Source: DASYAN01 sp963727755 (GTDB lineage: Bacteria; Chloroflexota; Ktedonobacteria; Ktedonobacterales; Ktedonobacteraceae). From it: DNA of 64,000 nucleotides. The notes under the pieces are model-generated. The model was given only the letters and a program-made list of their open reading frames with translations, was not told where the DNA came from and did no database searches. This document shows, one piece after another, positions 39,789 to 50,782 of this stretch. A program made the translations under genes and the position numbers. Each line of letters starts with the position of its first letter. Position 1 is the stretch's first letter. The stretch covers positions 186,001-250,000 of the forward strand of contig CAVSHN010000016.1 of the NCBI GenBank assembly GCA_963727755.1, read 5' to 3'.

Positions 39789-41984
39789 ATGTTTAGACAC
39801 AAAGTGCCAGAACTTTTGCAAATGAATGCCCTAGAATGTGGAGCAGCTTGTTTAGCCATGATTCTTAGCTATTACGGCCGCAAGACGAGCATTTCAGAGA
39901 TACACAAAAGTGCTGGTCTTGGTCGGGATGGTCTTTCAGCTTTGAGCATCGTGCAAACTGCACGTCGTTATGGCTTGAAGGTTAGAACTATATCATTAGT
40001 GGGCAATAACTTTCGTTTGATTCATCTACCTGCCATTGTCTACTGGCAATTTAACCATTTTATCGTTGTTGAGCGCTGGTCCTCATCCTTCGTTGATATC
40101 GTTGATCCTGCGATAGGACGTAAACACTTAACTGCCCAGGAATTCGATGCCGGTTTTACTGGTATTGTAATTATGCTCGAACCAGGGACGAATTTTGATA
40201 CTCGTGTACCTAAGCCAGCGATATCATTACAATCCTATCTCATGCAATACATCAAACAATCACCTTTCTTGTTTCTGCAAATTCTTCTAGTTTCTCTCCT
40301 ACTTCAAATATTTGGACTAGTCATCCCTTTTACGACAAAAGTTATCATAGATCAGATTATTCCCCATAGAATGATCACTTTGTATCCCCTGTTAGGTATT
40401 GGTCTGCTGCTCGTACTTCTTTCACAACTAGTAACGATGCTCATTCGTTCATCACTGCTCATCTATCTGCAAGCACACATAGATACTTCTCTCACATCAA
40501 CTTTCTTTGAACATCTGCTCAAACTCCCTCTACGCTTCTTCCAACAGCGTTCGAGCGGAGATATTCTGGCACGGGTGGCAAGTAACACGACTATTCGCAA
40601 TCTTATCAGCAACCAGTTGGTCTCGACTATTCTCGATGGCAGTATGGTTATCATCTATCTGCTGATTTTACTCTCACAATCGCCCGTATTCAGTTCCATT
40701 GCGTTAGGGATTGGCATCCTCCAAGTCCTTTTGCTGGTAGGAACACATAGTCCCATTCGTCGATTAGCTCGTCGCGAGTTGGATGCCATAGGACAAGCTC
40801 AGGGATACGTCACAGAAATGCTCACTGGTATAGAAACGCTGAAGTCCATTGGAGCGGAAAAACAAGCATTTCAACACTGGTCCAATTTATTTGTAAAACA
40901 ATTAAATGTCTCTGTTCGCTTGAATTACATGACATCTGTAATAACCATATTCACAATTATATTAGATACATTTGCTTCCTTAGCATTACTATGGGTAGGC
41001 ACAACCGAGATACTGAATGGCACCATGCAAACGGGGACAATGCTTGCCTTGTGCGTGCTGGCAGGAGAATTTCTGGCACCCCTGACATCATTAGCAAGCA
41101 GTGGACAACGCTTCCAAGTGGCTCGTTCTCATATCGAACGTCTGGCCGATATGCTAGAAACCGAGCCTGAACAAAAGAGGCAACAAGTGCAACAACCACC
41201 TCGCCTGACAGGACAAATTACGCTCAAGCAGGTAAGTTTTCAGTATGACCCCAACGCCCCAAAAGTCTTAAAAAACATCAATGTAGCGATTAATGCAGGG
41301 CAAAAGGTAGCCATCGTTGGGCGTACAGGGTCGGGAAAGAGCACTCTAGGCAAGTTATTACTGGGACTGTGTCTGCCGACAGAAGGAGAGATCCTCTATG
41401 ACGGCATTCCACTACACACGCTCGATCTGCAAGCCGTACGCGCTCAACTTGGAATTGTCATACAAAATCCGCACACTTTTAGCGGATCTATCCGGCAAAA
41501 TATTACTATCAACCATCCCGATATTCCGATGGAACAGATAGTCAAGGCAACACAGGCCGCCGCTCTCCATGATGATATTGTCCAGATGCCGATGGGATAC
41601 GAGACGCTTATCTCAGAGGCTGGCAATGTGCTTTCTGGCGGACAACGTCAGCGTCTCGCTCTCGCATCTGCCCTAGCACACAAGCCAGCGATCCTCCTTC
41701 TTGATGAGGCAACAAGTTCATTAGATGTGATTACTGAACGCATTATAGAGCAAAATCTTAAAAATATGAAATGTACACAAATTATTATCGCTCACCGCCT
41801 CAGCACTATACGCACGGCAGATTGTATTCTCGTGCTTGACAATGGGCACATTGTAGAGTCTGGCTCGCATCAGGAATTGCTAGAGAAAAATGGATATTAT
41901 GCTGGTTTGATACAAAATCAAATTGATAATGAAGATTGGGATTTGTTAGGCATCACAGATAAAGTAAGATCTTTACCACGTTAA
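39789..41984 (+). CDS. Peptidase-containing ABC transporter (C39 peptidase, membrane, ATPase)
   Basis: The intact 731-aa protein has the classic PCAT layout. The C39 peptidase domain (residues 1-130) has the Gln-Cys start QMNALECGAACLAM (catalytic Cys17) and the His region FNHFIVVE with Asp in VDIVDPA. Six membrane spans follow (about 150-430). The ATPase has Walker A GRTGSGKST, the signature LSGGQRQRLA, Walker B ILLLDEATSSLD and the H-loop IIAHRLST. Such exporters cut leaders after a double glycine and export the mature peptide. It is divergent from the precursor and is the only transporter in the cluster. Confidence 0.95.
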   Translation: MFRHKVPELLQMNALECGAACLAMILSYYGRKTSISEIHKSAGLGRDGLSALSIVQTARRYGLKVRTISLVGNNFRLIHLPAIVYWQFNHFIVVERWSSSFVDIVDPAIGRKHLTAQEFDAGFTGIVIMLEPGTNFDTRVPKPAISLQSYLMQYIKQSPFLFLQILLVSLLLQIFGLVIPFTTKVIIDQIIPHRMITLYPLLGIGLLLVLLSQLVTMLIRSSLLIYLQAHIDTSLTSTFFEHLLKLPLRFFQQRSSGDILARVASNTTIRNLISNQLVSTILDGSMVIIYLLILLSQSPVFSSIALGIGILQVLLLVGTHSPIRRLARRELDAIGQAQGYVTEMLTGIETLKSIGAEKQAFQHWSNLFVKQLNVSVRLNYMTSVITIFTIILDTFASLALLWVGTTEILNGTMQTGTMLALCVLAGEFLAPLTSLASSGQRFQVARSHIERLADMLETEPEQKRQQVQQPPRLTGQITLKQVSFQYDPNAPKVLKNINVAINAGQKVAIVGRTGSGKSTLGKLLLGLCLPTEGEILYDGIPLHTLDLQAVRAQLGIVIQNPHTFSGSIRQNITINHPDIPMEQIVKATQAAALHDDIVQMPMGYETLISEAGNVLSGGQRQRLALASALAHKPAILLLDEATSSLDVITERIIEQNLKNMKCTQIIIAHRLSTIRTADCILVLDNGHIVESGSHQELLEKNGYYAGLIQNQIDNEDWDLLGITDKVRSLPR

Positions 41985-42070
41985 TCTTATTGACAAGTAC
42001 TAACGGTTGGAAGTCTTCACAGTGAGCAGTGCAGTAATGGATACACTATCCAGAACAAACAGTGCTTGAT

Positions 42071-43219
42071 CTAACTGCGATCACTGATAGTACGACCTCC
42101 ATTGAGCCCAAGGCTTTGGCGTATCTCCAGAGAGCGCATAACATCCTCCCGACTCAAAACGCCAACCAGACGACCATCCTGGACGACAGCTAACTGATTG
42201 ACGTTTTGAGCAACCATCAATGGCACCACCTCCCGGATCTTTTGCTGTGGAGAAACCACGTGCAAGCGTTCCACTGGAGTCATGGCATGACCAACCGGGG
42301 TCTGCCCCCATTGTTCCCTAGGGGTATGGCGAATATCACTGAGGGTAATCAAGCCAGCCAACTGATCGGCTTGCATCACAAAAGCATTGCGCCAGCCATG
42401 GGGCAGCAAGAACTCATCCACCAGTCTTTGCAGGGAAATGTTGGCTGGAACGGTCACGGGGTTAGAGTTCATGATCTGGCCTACGTTTACCCCTTTGAAC
42501 ACTGTATCGAGCATGAACTGGGTATGAGCAGACTGCGCTCCACTGAGCAAAAACCATCCCAGAAAGCCAATCCAGAGGCCAGAGAACAGGTTGCCTCCGA
42601 AGAATAGCCAGATACCTCCAAGAATGAAGAGATAAGCCATCACTTGCCCCACCAGTGTCGCCACACGAGTGGCCTTCGACAAACTGCCACTGATCTTCCA
42701 AATGATCGAGCGTAAAACACGCCCTCCGTCTAACGGAAAGCCTGGAAGCAGGTTGAAGAGCCCAAGCAGGATATTCGCAGTAGCCAAGTATCCCAGGATG
42801 GCTGCAAGCGGCGAGATGGCTCTTCCAATGAGGGTCCAGAGAACAAAAGACAAACCCCCGATCAATAGGCTCGTCAGCGGGCCGACCAGGGACATCTGAA
42901 ACTCGACTCCCGCGCTGGTCGGTTCCTGCTCGATGTTTGAGACTCCACCGAAGATGAACAGGGTAATATTTTTCACTGGAAGGCCACGCCGACGGGCAAC
43001 CAGGGAATGTGCCAATTCATGCAGAAGAACTGAGACAAACAGCAACAGGGCAGCTAGCAAACTGACTATCCAGTAGGTAAAACGCGACCATCCTGGATAA
43101 AGAGCGGCAAACCAGCCTATAGCAAGAGACCAAGTGAGTAGCACAAGGATGATGAGCCAGCTCACATGAATAAAGATGTCAATACCAGCAATTTTGCCGA
43201 TGCGTAGTGAACCAGGCAT
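42071..43219 (-). CDS. Site-2-type M50 metalloprotease with C-terminal CBS pair
   Basis: The 382-aa integral membrane protein has the zinc motif H67-E-L-A-H71 in the third span and the third ligand in NLLPGFPLDGGRVLRSI (about residue 160). The C-terminal ~130 residues are a CBS pair (GQIMNSNPVTVPANI and LVGVLSREDVMRSLEI), typical of the group 3 S2P-like family. It cuts within membrane-embedded substrates, with activity probably tuned by adenine nucleotides through the CBS domains. Orthologs are often near stress or redox genes; here it sits alone, convergent with the RiPP transporter. Confidence 0.9.
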   Translation of the reverse strand: MPGSLRIGKIAGIDIFIHVSWLIILVLLTWSLAIGWFAALYPGWSRFTYWIVSLLAALLLFVSVLLHELAHSLVARRRGLPVKNITLFIFGGVSNIEQEPTSAGVEFQMSLVGPLTSLLIGGLSFVLWTLIGRAISPLAAILGYLATANILLGLFNLLPGFPLDGGRVLRSIIWKISGSLSKATRVATLVGQVMAYLFILGGIWLFFGGNLFSGLWIGFLGWFLLSGAQSAHTQFMLDTVFKGVNVGQIMNSNPVTVPANISLQRLVDEFLLPHGWRNAFVMQADQLAGLITLSDIRHTPREQWGQTPVGHAMTPVERLHVVSPQQKIREVVPLMVAQNVNQLAVVQDGRLVGVLSREDVMRSLEIRQSLGLNGGRTISDRS

Positions 43220-43359
43220 AGTACAACTCCTCTGCCAATAACCCCAGGTGTTTCATCCATAGAGAAAACTTGCCTTATCACTTTGCTCACCCAATCCATC
43301 AATCGATACATATGCTTAAAACCTTCTCTATAAAGAGAGACACGAAAAGAGAGAGCAAG

Positions 43360-43559
43360 ATGTTACAATTGGCCAACCTAGGCCAACATGCTGCATGCCT
43401 GCGTGGTTTGACGTATCTTCGCGAGACTCAGGTAGATGGTACATGGGAAAAACAGGTCTATACGGGTACGGGCTTCCCACGAGATTTCTACATCAATTAT
43501 ACCTCTATCGGCACGTGTTCCCGATGATGGCACTGGCGGGTGCTTGCGGATCATATTGA
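43360..43559 (+). pseudogene. Relic of squalene-hopene cyclase C-terminus
   Basis: Only about 65 codons remain. The residues RGLTYLRETQVDGTWEKQVY and YTGTGFPRDFYINY match the last QW-type repeat and ending of squalene-hopene cyclase. A frame break at about 43502 then gives LYRHVFPMMALAGA, the expected continuation. The other ~550 residues are absent. No hopanoid gene is seen nearby, so this is debris rather than a functional gene. Confidence 0.65.
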
Positions 43560-43718
43560 TATCCAAGCAGCCCAATGTGTCGTCTCTTTTGCCCCAACGA
43601 CAACACGGCAACACTTCGCCTTTACACTTCCACTCATAAAGCGTAATATAGAATTCACCTGTCATTATTTCGTTTCTAGCTCGGGATTATTCCCGGTTCA
43701 GGAGGGGAACCTTTCACT

Positions 43719-43967
43719 ATGCCACAAACAGTTTTTTGTGAGAAACTCAAACGCGAACTGCCAGGATTGGAGAAACCCCCTTTCCCCGGTAAATTGGGAG
43801 AGCGGATCTATGAGCACATCTCAAAGCAGGCCTACGATATGTGGCCAGCCCAGCAAACGCTCATCATCAACCACTATGGGCTAAATATGGCAGATCCAGA
43901 AGCACGTAAAATCTTGCGTGAACAAATGGAAGATTTTTTCTTCGGCGAGGATACACCCGAAGAATAA
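43719..43967 (+). CDS. Fe(2+)-trafficking protein, YggX family
   Basis: The intact 82-aa protein carries the family marks: FCEKLKRELPGLEKPPFPG (with the conserved Cys), then ISKQAYDMWPAQQTLIINHYGLNMADPEARK. YggX protects Fe-S clusters from oxidation and may move iron. ATG 43719 lies after CAGGAGGGGAACCTTTCACT. It stands alone between a cyclase relic and IS debris. Confidence 0.88.
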   Translation: MPQTVFCEKLKRELPGLEKPPFPGKLGERIYEHISKQAYDMWPAQQTLIINHYGLNMADPEARKILREQMEDFFFGEDTPEE

Positions 43968-44141
43968 GCATCCAAAAACACTGAAACCGCTGCCCAAGAT
44001 AGGTTTAGGGGCAGCGGACCAGTTGACTCTAGAAAAATCTACCAGTTTTGTGCAAGAGTGCCCCTAGCTTTAGCCATGGGGTTCCTGACCCTTCCTCTGA
44101 AACTATGCTCTCCAGAAGACACGTGACTAGTAGTGACATCT

Positions 44142-44440
44142 ACCCATGCCTAAAAGGCAGGGGGGCTTCTCGTCCTCACGAACGAGCATTCCTGTTTCGC
44201 TGGGGGTTGTCTGGTTGAGCTTTCGCCCGAGCAGGTCTTACACCTCCTCCACAGGCCTTACTTTCCCTGAGCCCCAGGGTAGTTTGTTTGGTGAATGGGC
44301 TTGGTTTTCGTCCATTCCGTTACTTATGCTAACAGATCTGTTGAAAACTGGAAAGTGGTAGAGGCAAAAGGTACTTCTGTGCCCAAGCCCCAAACAAGGA
44401 CTTGCTTATATCACCATGCCTAAAGGGCAGGGGTTTTACG
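44142..44440 (-). mobile_element. IS605/TnpB-type 3' end remnant with two similar hairpins
   Basis: CCATGCCTAAAAGGCAGGGG at 44142 and CCATGCCTAAAGGGCAGGGG at 44413 are near-identical imperfect hairpins of the kind found at the right end of IS200/IS605-type elements. On the minus strand, between about 44262 and 44180, KACGGGVRPARAKAQP resembles the cysteine/arginine-rich C-terminus of TnpB before its stop. No full TnpB or TnpA remains. The flanking DNA 43968-44141 and 44441-44534 holds no gene. Confidence 0.5.
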
Positions 44441-44490
44441 CTCGGTGTAATAACAGAGAGACCAACACTCTATTTTCAGTGAACGTTTCC

Positions 44491-44511
44491 GATACTTCTT
44501 AGAAGAGTATC
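44491..44511. promoter_or_regulatory. Imperfect palindrome upstream of htrA-like gene
   Basis: GATACTTCTTAGAAGAGTATC is an imperfect 21-bp palindrome, 24 bp before the start of the protease gene. It may be an operator or a leader hairpin. The ribosome site AGGAG follows. Confidence 0.35.
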
Positions 44512-44534
44512 TATCTAAAAGACCAGGAGAAGTT

Positions 44535-45695
<1,161 letters not shown>

Positions 45696-45702
45696 TTTCG
45701 AC

Positions 45703-46705
45703 TCACTTTGTATGCCGGACATACCTACCCGGCACAAGATCCTCTGCGTCCCCACCAGCTGCTGCCGCCATGACATTCAAAACTTCAGCTTTTGGATTGA
45801 CGACAAGATCGTTTACCACAGAGCGGACACCAGGAAAAGCACGTGCAATTTCTTCTGCCGCAGCTTTTTCTTGTGGATCGTGGACAGCACCACTCAAACG
45901 GACAACTCCCAAACGTGGATAGACCCCAATAGGAAGATCACGCGTACGAGGATCATGCCCCAGAGCAAATGCTAGATCGTTTGCCAATTGATCATCTCCA
46001 ACCAGATGATTTTTGACCTCTAACAGACCCACTACCCCCATAGCCTGATTGGCGACGATCTCACCACGCAAAGAAACTCGAAACATTTCCATCAAGATAA
46101 AGCACTCCATCAAGCACACGTATATTCATACCACGAAAATCCACATGCAGTGGAGCTAGCTCAAAGAGAAGCTTCTCAACGTCTTGCTGCAATTCCCGAT
46201 CAGGGCGATAAGGTGGAAAAGCAGATAACTGCGCCTCAGAAATAGAAACAGTAACCAGTCCTGCCTCTAGTCTTGTCAGGAATGCTCGAGGCAGTAATGT
46301 ATCCTGACCAGGGCGCAGATCGTGAGCAACTATATATGCAAATTCATCATTTTCTGGCTGTACAGCAACCAAATCCAATGATCCCTGAGCCCTCATAACT
46401 GTATTTTGAACCACACTTCTCTTATCTAGTAGAACTCCAGGCAGGACCTGCTGAGTAGCCGCAACAAGTTGCGCACGCGTAACATTGAGGGTTATTCCTT
46501 CTCCACTAGCAGACTCAATGGATACAAAGGGCAGATAAACCGTCTTAGCGAAGAAGAGACCAAGTCTCACCCCAATATAGTTCAAACTGTAAGCAGGCAC
46601 AGCAAAACTAACATGACTGAGTATACCCTCCTGGCCATCAGAACAGAACACTTTGCAGCCAAAGCGGAACTTTTGCATCTCAGAAATGGATGTTACCTTG
46701 TTCAT
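45703..46705 (-). CDS. BON-domain protein with PRC-barrel-like N-terminus, one frame break
   Basis: The first ~95 residues (FRFGCKVFCSDGQEGILSHVSF) resemble a PRC-barrel-like start. A first BON domain follows (VEKLLFELAPLHVDFRGMNIRVLDGVLYLDGNV). Near 46085 the frame breaks; the second frame carries the end of that domain and a second BON domain (DLPIGVYPRLGVVRLSGAVHDPQEK...ARAFPGVRSVVNDLVV). The repaired protein has about 330 aa. BON domains bind membranes or lipids and are common in envelope proteins. There is no signal peptide. It is convergent with the protease gene (7-bp gap) and divergent from the S41 protease gene. Confidence 0.7.
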
Positions 46706-46800
46706 ATATTGCCAAATCTCCTAATAACAGCCTCATCTCTTAGAGAGAGTGTAGCATGTTTCACACATAGAAAACAAGCCATTCTCTTCCCTAACACTAT

Positions 46801-46829
46801 TTGACATTCCGTCGCGAAGCAACTAAGAT
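46801..46829 (+). promoter_or_regulatory. Sigma-A-type promoter of the S41 protease
   Basis: TTGACA at 46801-46806 and TAAGAT at 46824-46829, spaced by 17 bp, lie 89 bp before the start. The -35 box is a perfect consensus. Confidence 0.7.
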
Positions 46830-46868
46830 AGATACCAACCAATATCTAATTGTATAGCACAAATCATT

Positions 46869-46901
46869 GCACTATCTCAGGAGATTAAGAAACGATAGTG
46901 C
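46869..46901 (+). promoter_or_regulatory. Inverted repeat in the 5' leader of the S41 protease
   Basis: GCACTATC (46869-46876) and GATAGTGC (46894-46901) are perfect 8-bp arms 17 bp apart, downstream of the promoter and just ahead of the ribosome site AGGGAGAA. They could form an operator or a hairpin that limits translation. Confidence 0.45.
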
Positions 46902-46917
46902 TATAGGGAGAACTCCC

Positions 46918-48375
46918 ATGGACAGATACAACGATCCAGGTTGGTATGAAGAAAAACATCCTGAGCATGATTGCTCAATAGTACCGAAACTAGAGACTCA
47001 GCCATTAAAACCAACCAACAATGATTTTGATCATCATTCCCCCTTACCCACGTCACAACACGACATTTCAGGACAGAATACTGAAAGACATCCTCCACTA
47101 GCAAATCAACATATTTGGTTTCAGCGGATATTTGAACAGTTTCTCATCATTGCTCCCTTCGTCATTATTGCCTTCTGGGTGGGCTGGTTCAGTCACATAT
47201 TTTACATCAATGCTTTTTTTAATCCGAGCAACCAGTCTAAAGCCGATGCCAGCCTCATTCAAGAGGCATGGAACAAGATTGACCAGAATTATGTCGACCA
47301 CAAAGATATTGACTATAAGAAGATGGCCTATGCAGCGATTAATGCCATGGTCCAAAGTTTGGGAGATACAGGTCACTCACGCTTCATGACCCCACAGGAT
47401 ACAAAGAGCGAGAACCAGGAATTAAATGGCCAATTCACAGGAATTGGCATCTATTTGCTCCAAGATCCACATACGAAATTTTTAATTATCAACGCAACTA
47501 TTCCGGGTTCACCAGCCGATAAGGCTGGTCTTAAACACGGAGACACTATTGTAGCGATCAACGGCATTAGTATGAAAGGCAAGGATATCAATAGTGCCAG
47601 CAACCTCATTGAGGGCCAGGCAGGTACCAGCGTTACTCTTACTATCCAGCGGCCAGACGAAGCACAGCTTAGAGAAGTTCAGATTACACGAACTGACATC
47701 CAAGTCCCTAGCGTCTCTATGTATTACATCCCCAATAGCCATATCATGGATATTCAAATTGCACAATTCGCCAGTGGCGTCTCCGACCAACTGCGAGATG
47801 CCATCAACCAAGGCCAGAAGATGGGAGCCACCAAGATTATTCTCGACCTGCGCAACAATCCAGGTGGCCTTCTCCAAGAGGCAATCAATACAACAAGCTT
47901 CTTCATCAAAACTGGTAATGTTTTAATCGAAGAGGATAGTAATGGAAAACGTACCACAGTTTCTGTGAATGGCAATCCAATCGATACTTCTTCGCAGATC
48001 ATAGTACTGATAAATAATCAGAGTGCTAGTGCAACTGAAATTGTTTCAGGAGCACTAAAGGATAATCACCGTGCCATTCTTCTTGGTCAAAAGACTTACG
48101 GAACAGGCACCGTTTTGCAGCAATTCACTCTTGCCGACGAGTCAGCCCTTTACTTAGGAACCCAAGAATGGCTGACTCCCAATGGCCACTTTATTCGTCA
48201 GGACCCCAACAAACCTAACAGCGGCGGTATCAGCCCTGACATCACAATCAGCCTGATAACAGATACATCCATACTCACACCAAATGAAGAGACCCAACAG
48301 CATCTAACAGAGCAGCAAATTCTTGCTAGTGGAGATACTCAGTTATCTGCTGCGGTCAAGTACCTAATAAAGTAA
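46918..48375 (+). CDS. S41 family C-terminal processing peptidase
   Basis: From ATG 46918 (AGGGAGAA upstream) the protein has 485 aa. A ~75-residue polar cytoplasmic tail is followed by one membrane span (LIIAPFVIIAFWVGWFSHIF). A PDZ domain (about 175-260, with GIGIYLLQDP and GSPADKAGLKHGD) precedes the catalytic core: LRNNPGGLLQEAI, the nucleophile in NQSASATEIVSGAL and the base Lys in LLGQKTYGTG. This is the CtpA-like arrangement; it works outside the membrane on envelope proteins. The adjacent HtrA- and BON-type genes suggest a shared envelope-quality theme. Confidence 0.9.
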   Translation: MDRYNDPGWYEEKHPEHDCSIVPKLETQPLKPTNNDFDHHSPLPTSQHDISGQNTERHPPLANQHIWFQRIFEQFLIIAPFVIIAFWVGWFSHIFYINAFFNPSNQSKADASLIQEAWNKIDQNYVDHKDIDYKKMAYAAINAMVQSLGDTGHSRFMTPQDTKSENQELNGQFTGIGIYLLQDPHTKFLIINATIPGSPADKAGLKHGDTIVAINGISMKGKDINSASNLIEGQAGTSVTLTIQRPDEAQLREVQITRTDIQVPSVSMYYIPNSHIMDIQIAQFASGVSDQLRDAINQGQKMGATKIILDLRNNPGGLLQEAINTTSFFIKTGNVLIEEDSNGKRTTVSVNGNPIDTSSQIIVLINNQSASATEIVSGALKDNHRAILLGQKTYGTGTVLQQFTLADESALYLGTQEWLTPNGHFIRQDPNKPNSGGISPDITISLITDTSILTPNEETQQHLTEQQILASGDTQLSAAVKYLIK

Positions 48376-48437
48376 CACCATCCACGTTAGAGAGTTGCCA
48401 ACACTTTTAAGCTGACATCTCTCAGACAATAATCTTA

Positions 48438-50646
48438 TCAATATCCGGGGCAAGACCATTGGGATTGGAGAATCTCGATGGTATTGTTCCCATCATTCAA
48501 ATTTACAGCAATACTGGCTGCCGCAACTGTGGAGAAACTCCCAGTAGGAGCCCCATCGAAGACTATTGCCGCCCCTCCATTGACAATTATATATTCATAT
48601 TCATCACTACTATTTCCATTTGAATAGTACAGAGTAAGGGTATAACTGCCTGTGCTAGGCGCATTCACATTGTGGAACATTAAACTTCCACAATTACCAT
48701 TACTTTGCAGACCAAGATACCCAACTCTATATCCACCTGAACAAGTAGAGCAGCTAATTACTGCAGCCCCACCACTTAGCGTATTTTGTGATGCTTCAGT
48801 TTCATAGGTTGTCGATGCACTTGTAACTGTCGGGGTGGGCGTTGGCGTGGGCACTGGTGTTGGCGTGGGCGCTGGTCTTGGCGTGGGCGTTGGATTTGAA
48901 GAAAGAGGATTACTCCTGACATAACTAGGTGCAATGTTGTTGCTCTGACGTACAGATTGCAGTGTAGGTATAGCTGTAGCTTGCACGGAAGGTTGAGCCG
49001 TTGGAACGATGACCACCTGAGCAGAATTTGGCCTCGTCGAAATGCTGGTGACTTGTGGGACAACCACTTGTTTCTTGGTAGCTACCTGCTGCGGACTCGT
49101 ATTAGATGCAGCCATTACCATTGGCAAAAAAACATAAACGATCAAGGCCACAAGCCCTGAGACAAGAAGTACTACTCCCAGTCCTTTGCTCTTACCTCGC
49201 CGTGGCCATACGGATCGTGGTCCACCCCCATCACGACTCACCATCCACTCTTCATCAGGCACATCGTGAGCTGAGGCTGATGCCATTACAGACCATTCAT
49301 CTTGCTCTTTTTCTTGTACAAGATATTTAGCCATCAATAAATTATCATCATCACCTTCTTCTTCTTCTTCTTCGACTTCGTCCTCATTCTCATCCTCATC
49401 CTCATCACCTTCTTCTTTAATTCCACCATCACCATCTTCTCCTTGTACAAAAGGATTGGTCATCAACAAATTTTTTACTTCTTTCTCGCTTTGTGTACCA
49501 CCGATAGGATAGGCTTGTCCTGAAAGAGAGAAAGGGAATCGGAGGGACCGCAGAGCCTCTTCTTTCGAGCGACTCGGAAAGAGAAACCATCACTGGCGAT
49601 TCAGGCATGCTAACTTGAGCAGTGGAAGATGTATGCATAGACCCTGCAGTGCCAACCTTCACACTGTTAGAAACTCTAGCTAGTTCTGGTGGCTGTGGCA
49701 TAGAATTTGGCAGCACAGTATGATTGATAATTGGAAATGATGCAATACGCGTTTCTTTAGGTTGCACAGGATAATCACTGACTCTATTTTTGCTAGAATG
49801 AGCAGCACGAGCAAGAGGAAAAGCTGGAGGTGGCAACAAAACCGATTTGATGACTTCCAGAAACAGCGAGAAATCAAAAAAGCGTTCCTCTGGATCCTGG
49901 GCAAGGGCCTTGAGCACCGCAGCTTCAAGGGAGGGAGGCAAGTCAACTACACTCTCTGAGAACGGTGCTGGTTGTCCAATGTTGGAATGTCCTCCCATCA
50001 TGGAGGTCAAAGTCTGAGGGGGAAAAGGAACCCGTCCTGTAATCAGTTCATAAGCAACACAACCCAAGGAATATTGATCACTTCTGGCATCACAAACACC
50101 TGCAAATTGCTCTGGGGCCATATAGCAGAAGGCATACTTTTCCGAGGCCTGATCGCGAACAAGGGCATCCTTCCTGCTCACAAGATAGAAATCCGCTAAT
50201 AGAGCCTGACCATTGCTATCTAAGAGAATGTTTTCTGGCTTGACGTTGCTATGAATGATGTTGTGCCCATGGGCATAAACCAGAGCTTCTCCCACCTGCA
50301 AAACTATACTCAATGCATCGCGTAGCAGTAGACCCTTAGGGGAGATATTCTTCAAATTGCTCCGTAAGGAACCATGAGGCAAATATTCTCGCACTACAAA
50401 GGGTCGCTCTTTTTCTATTCCTGTCTCCAATAGAGATACTAGATAGGGATGCTGGAGTTGTTTGATGCGTTGAGCCTTCTGGAACAAGCTCTCACACTCA
50501 TGGGGGAAGCGGAAAAGCAATGAATTAAATACGGTGAGAACTACTTGACGCTTAGGCTCATCGATCGGAGAAGCTAAGTAGGTCGTATGCGAATACTTCT
50601 TGCTCAATGTCTCAATTAGATTGTACTGACGAAATTTTTCTGACAT
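48438..50646 (-). CDS. Membrane pseudokinase with extracellular carbohydrate-binding-like domain, one frame break
   Basis: Start ATG 50646. Residues 1-270 have a Hanks-kinase fold, but key residues are replaced. The N-lobe lysine strand reads VVLTVFN (no Lys), HRD is HSN (IIHSNVKPEN) and DFG is DFY, so it is probably inactive as a kinase. After a linker a break near 49510 joins to an acidic run (KEEGDEDEDENED), a single membrane span (LGVVLLVSGLVALIVYVFLP), a Pro/Thr linker (TPTPRPAPTPTPV) and a ~120-aa beta domain (YETEAS...GNCGSLMFHNV...ILQSQWSCPGY) like CBM6/CBM35. Total is about 735 aa. It may act as a scaffold that senses wall or external sugars. Confidence 0.7.
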
Positions 50647-50782
50647 ATGACAATCCTCTCTATTCGGCATGCATGCTTCATTAGCATATCCTAGAAGGGA
50701 TTGTTTAACAATGACAAAGAGCAGACAACTAAGAGAAATCTTTGTAGGTAGTCTTCTGCTACTGTGTTGATACCATCAAACC

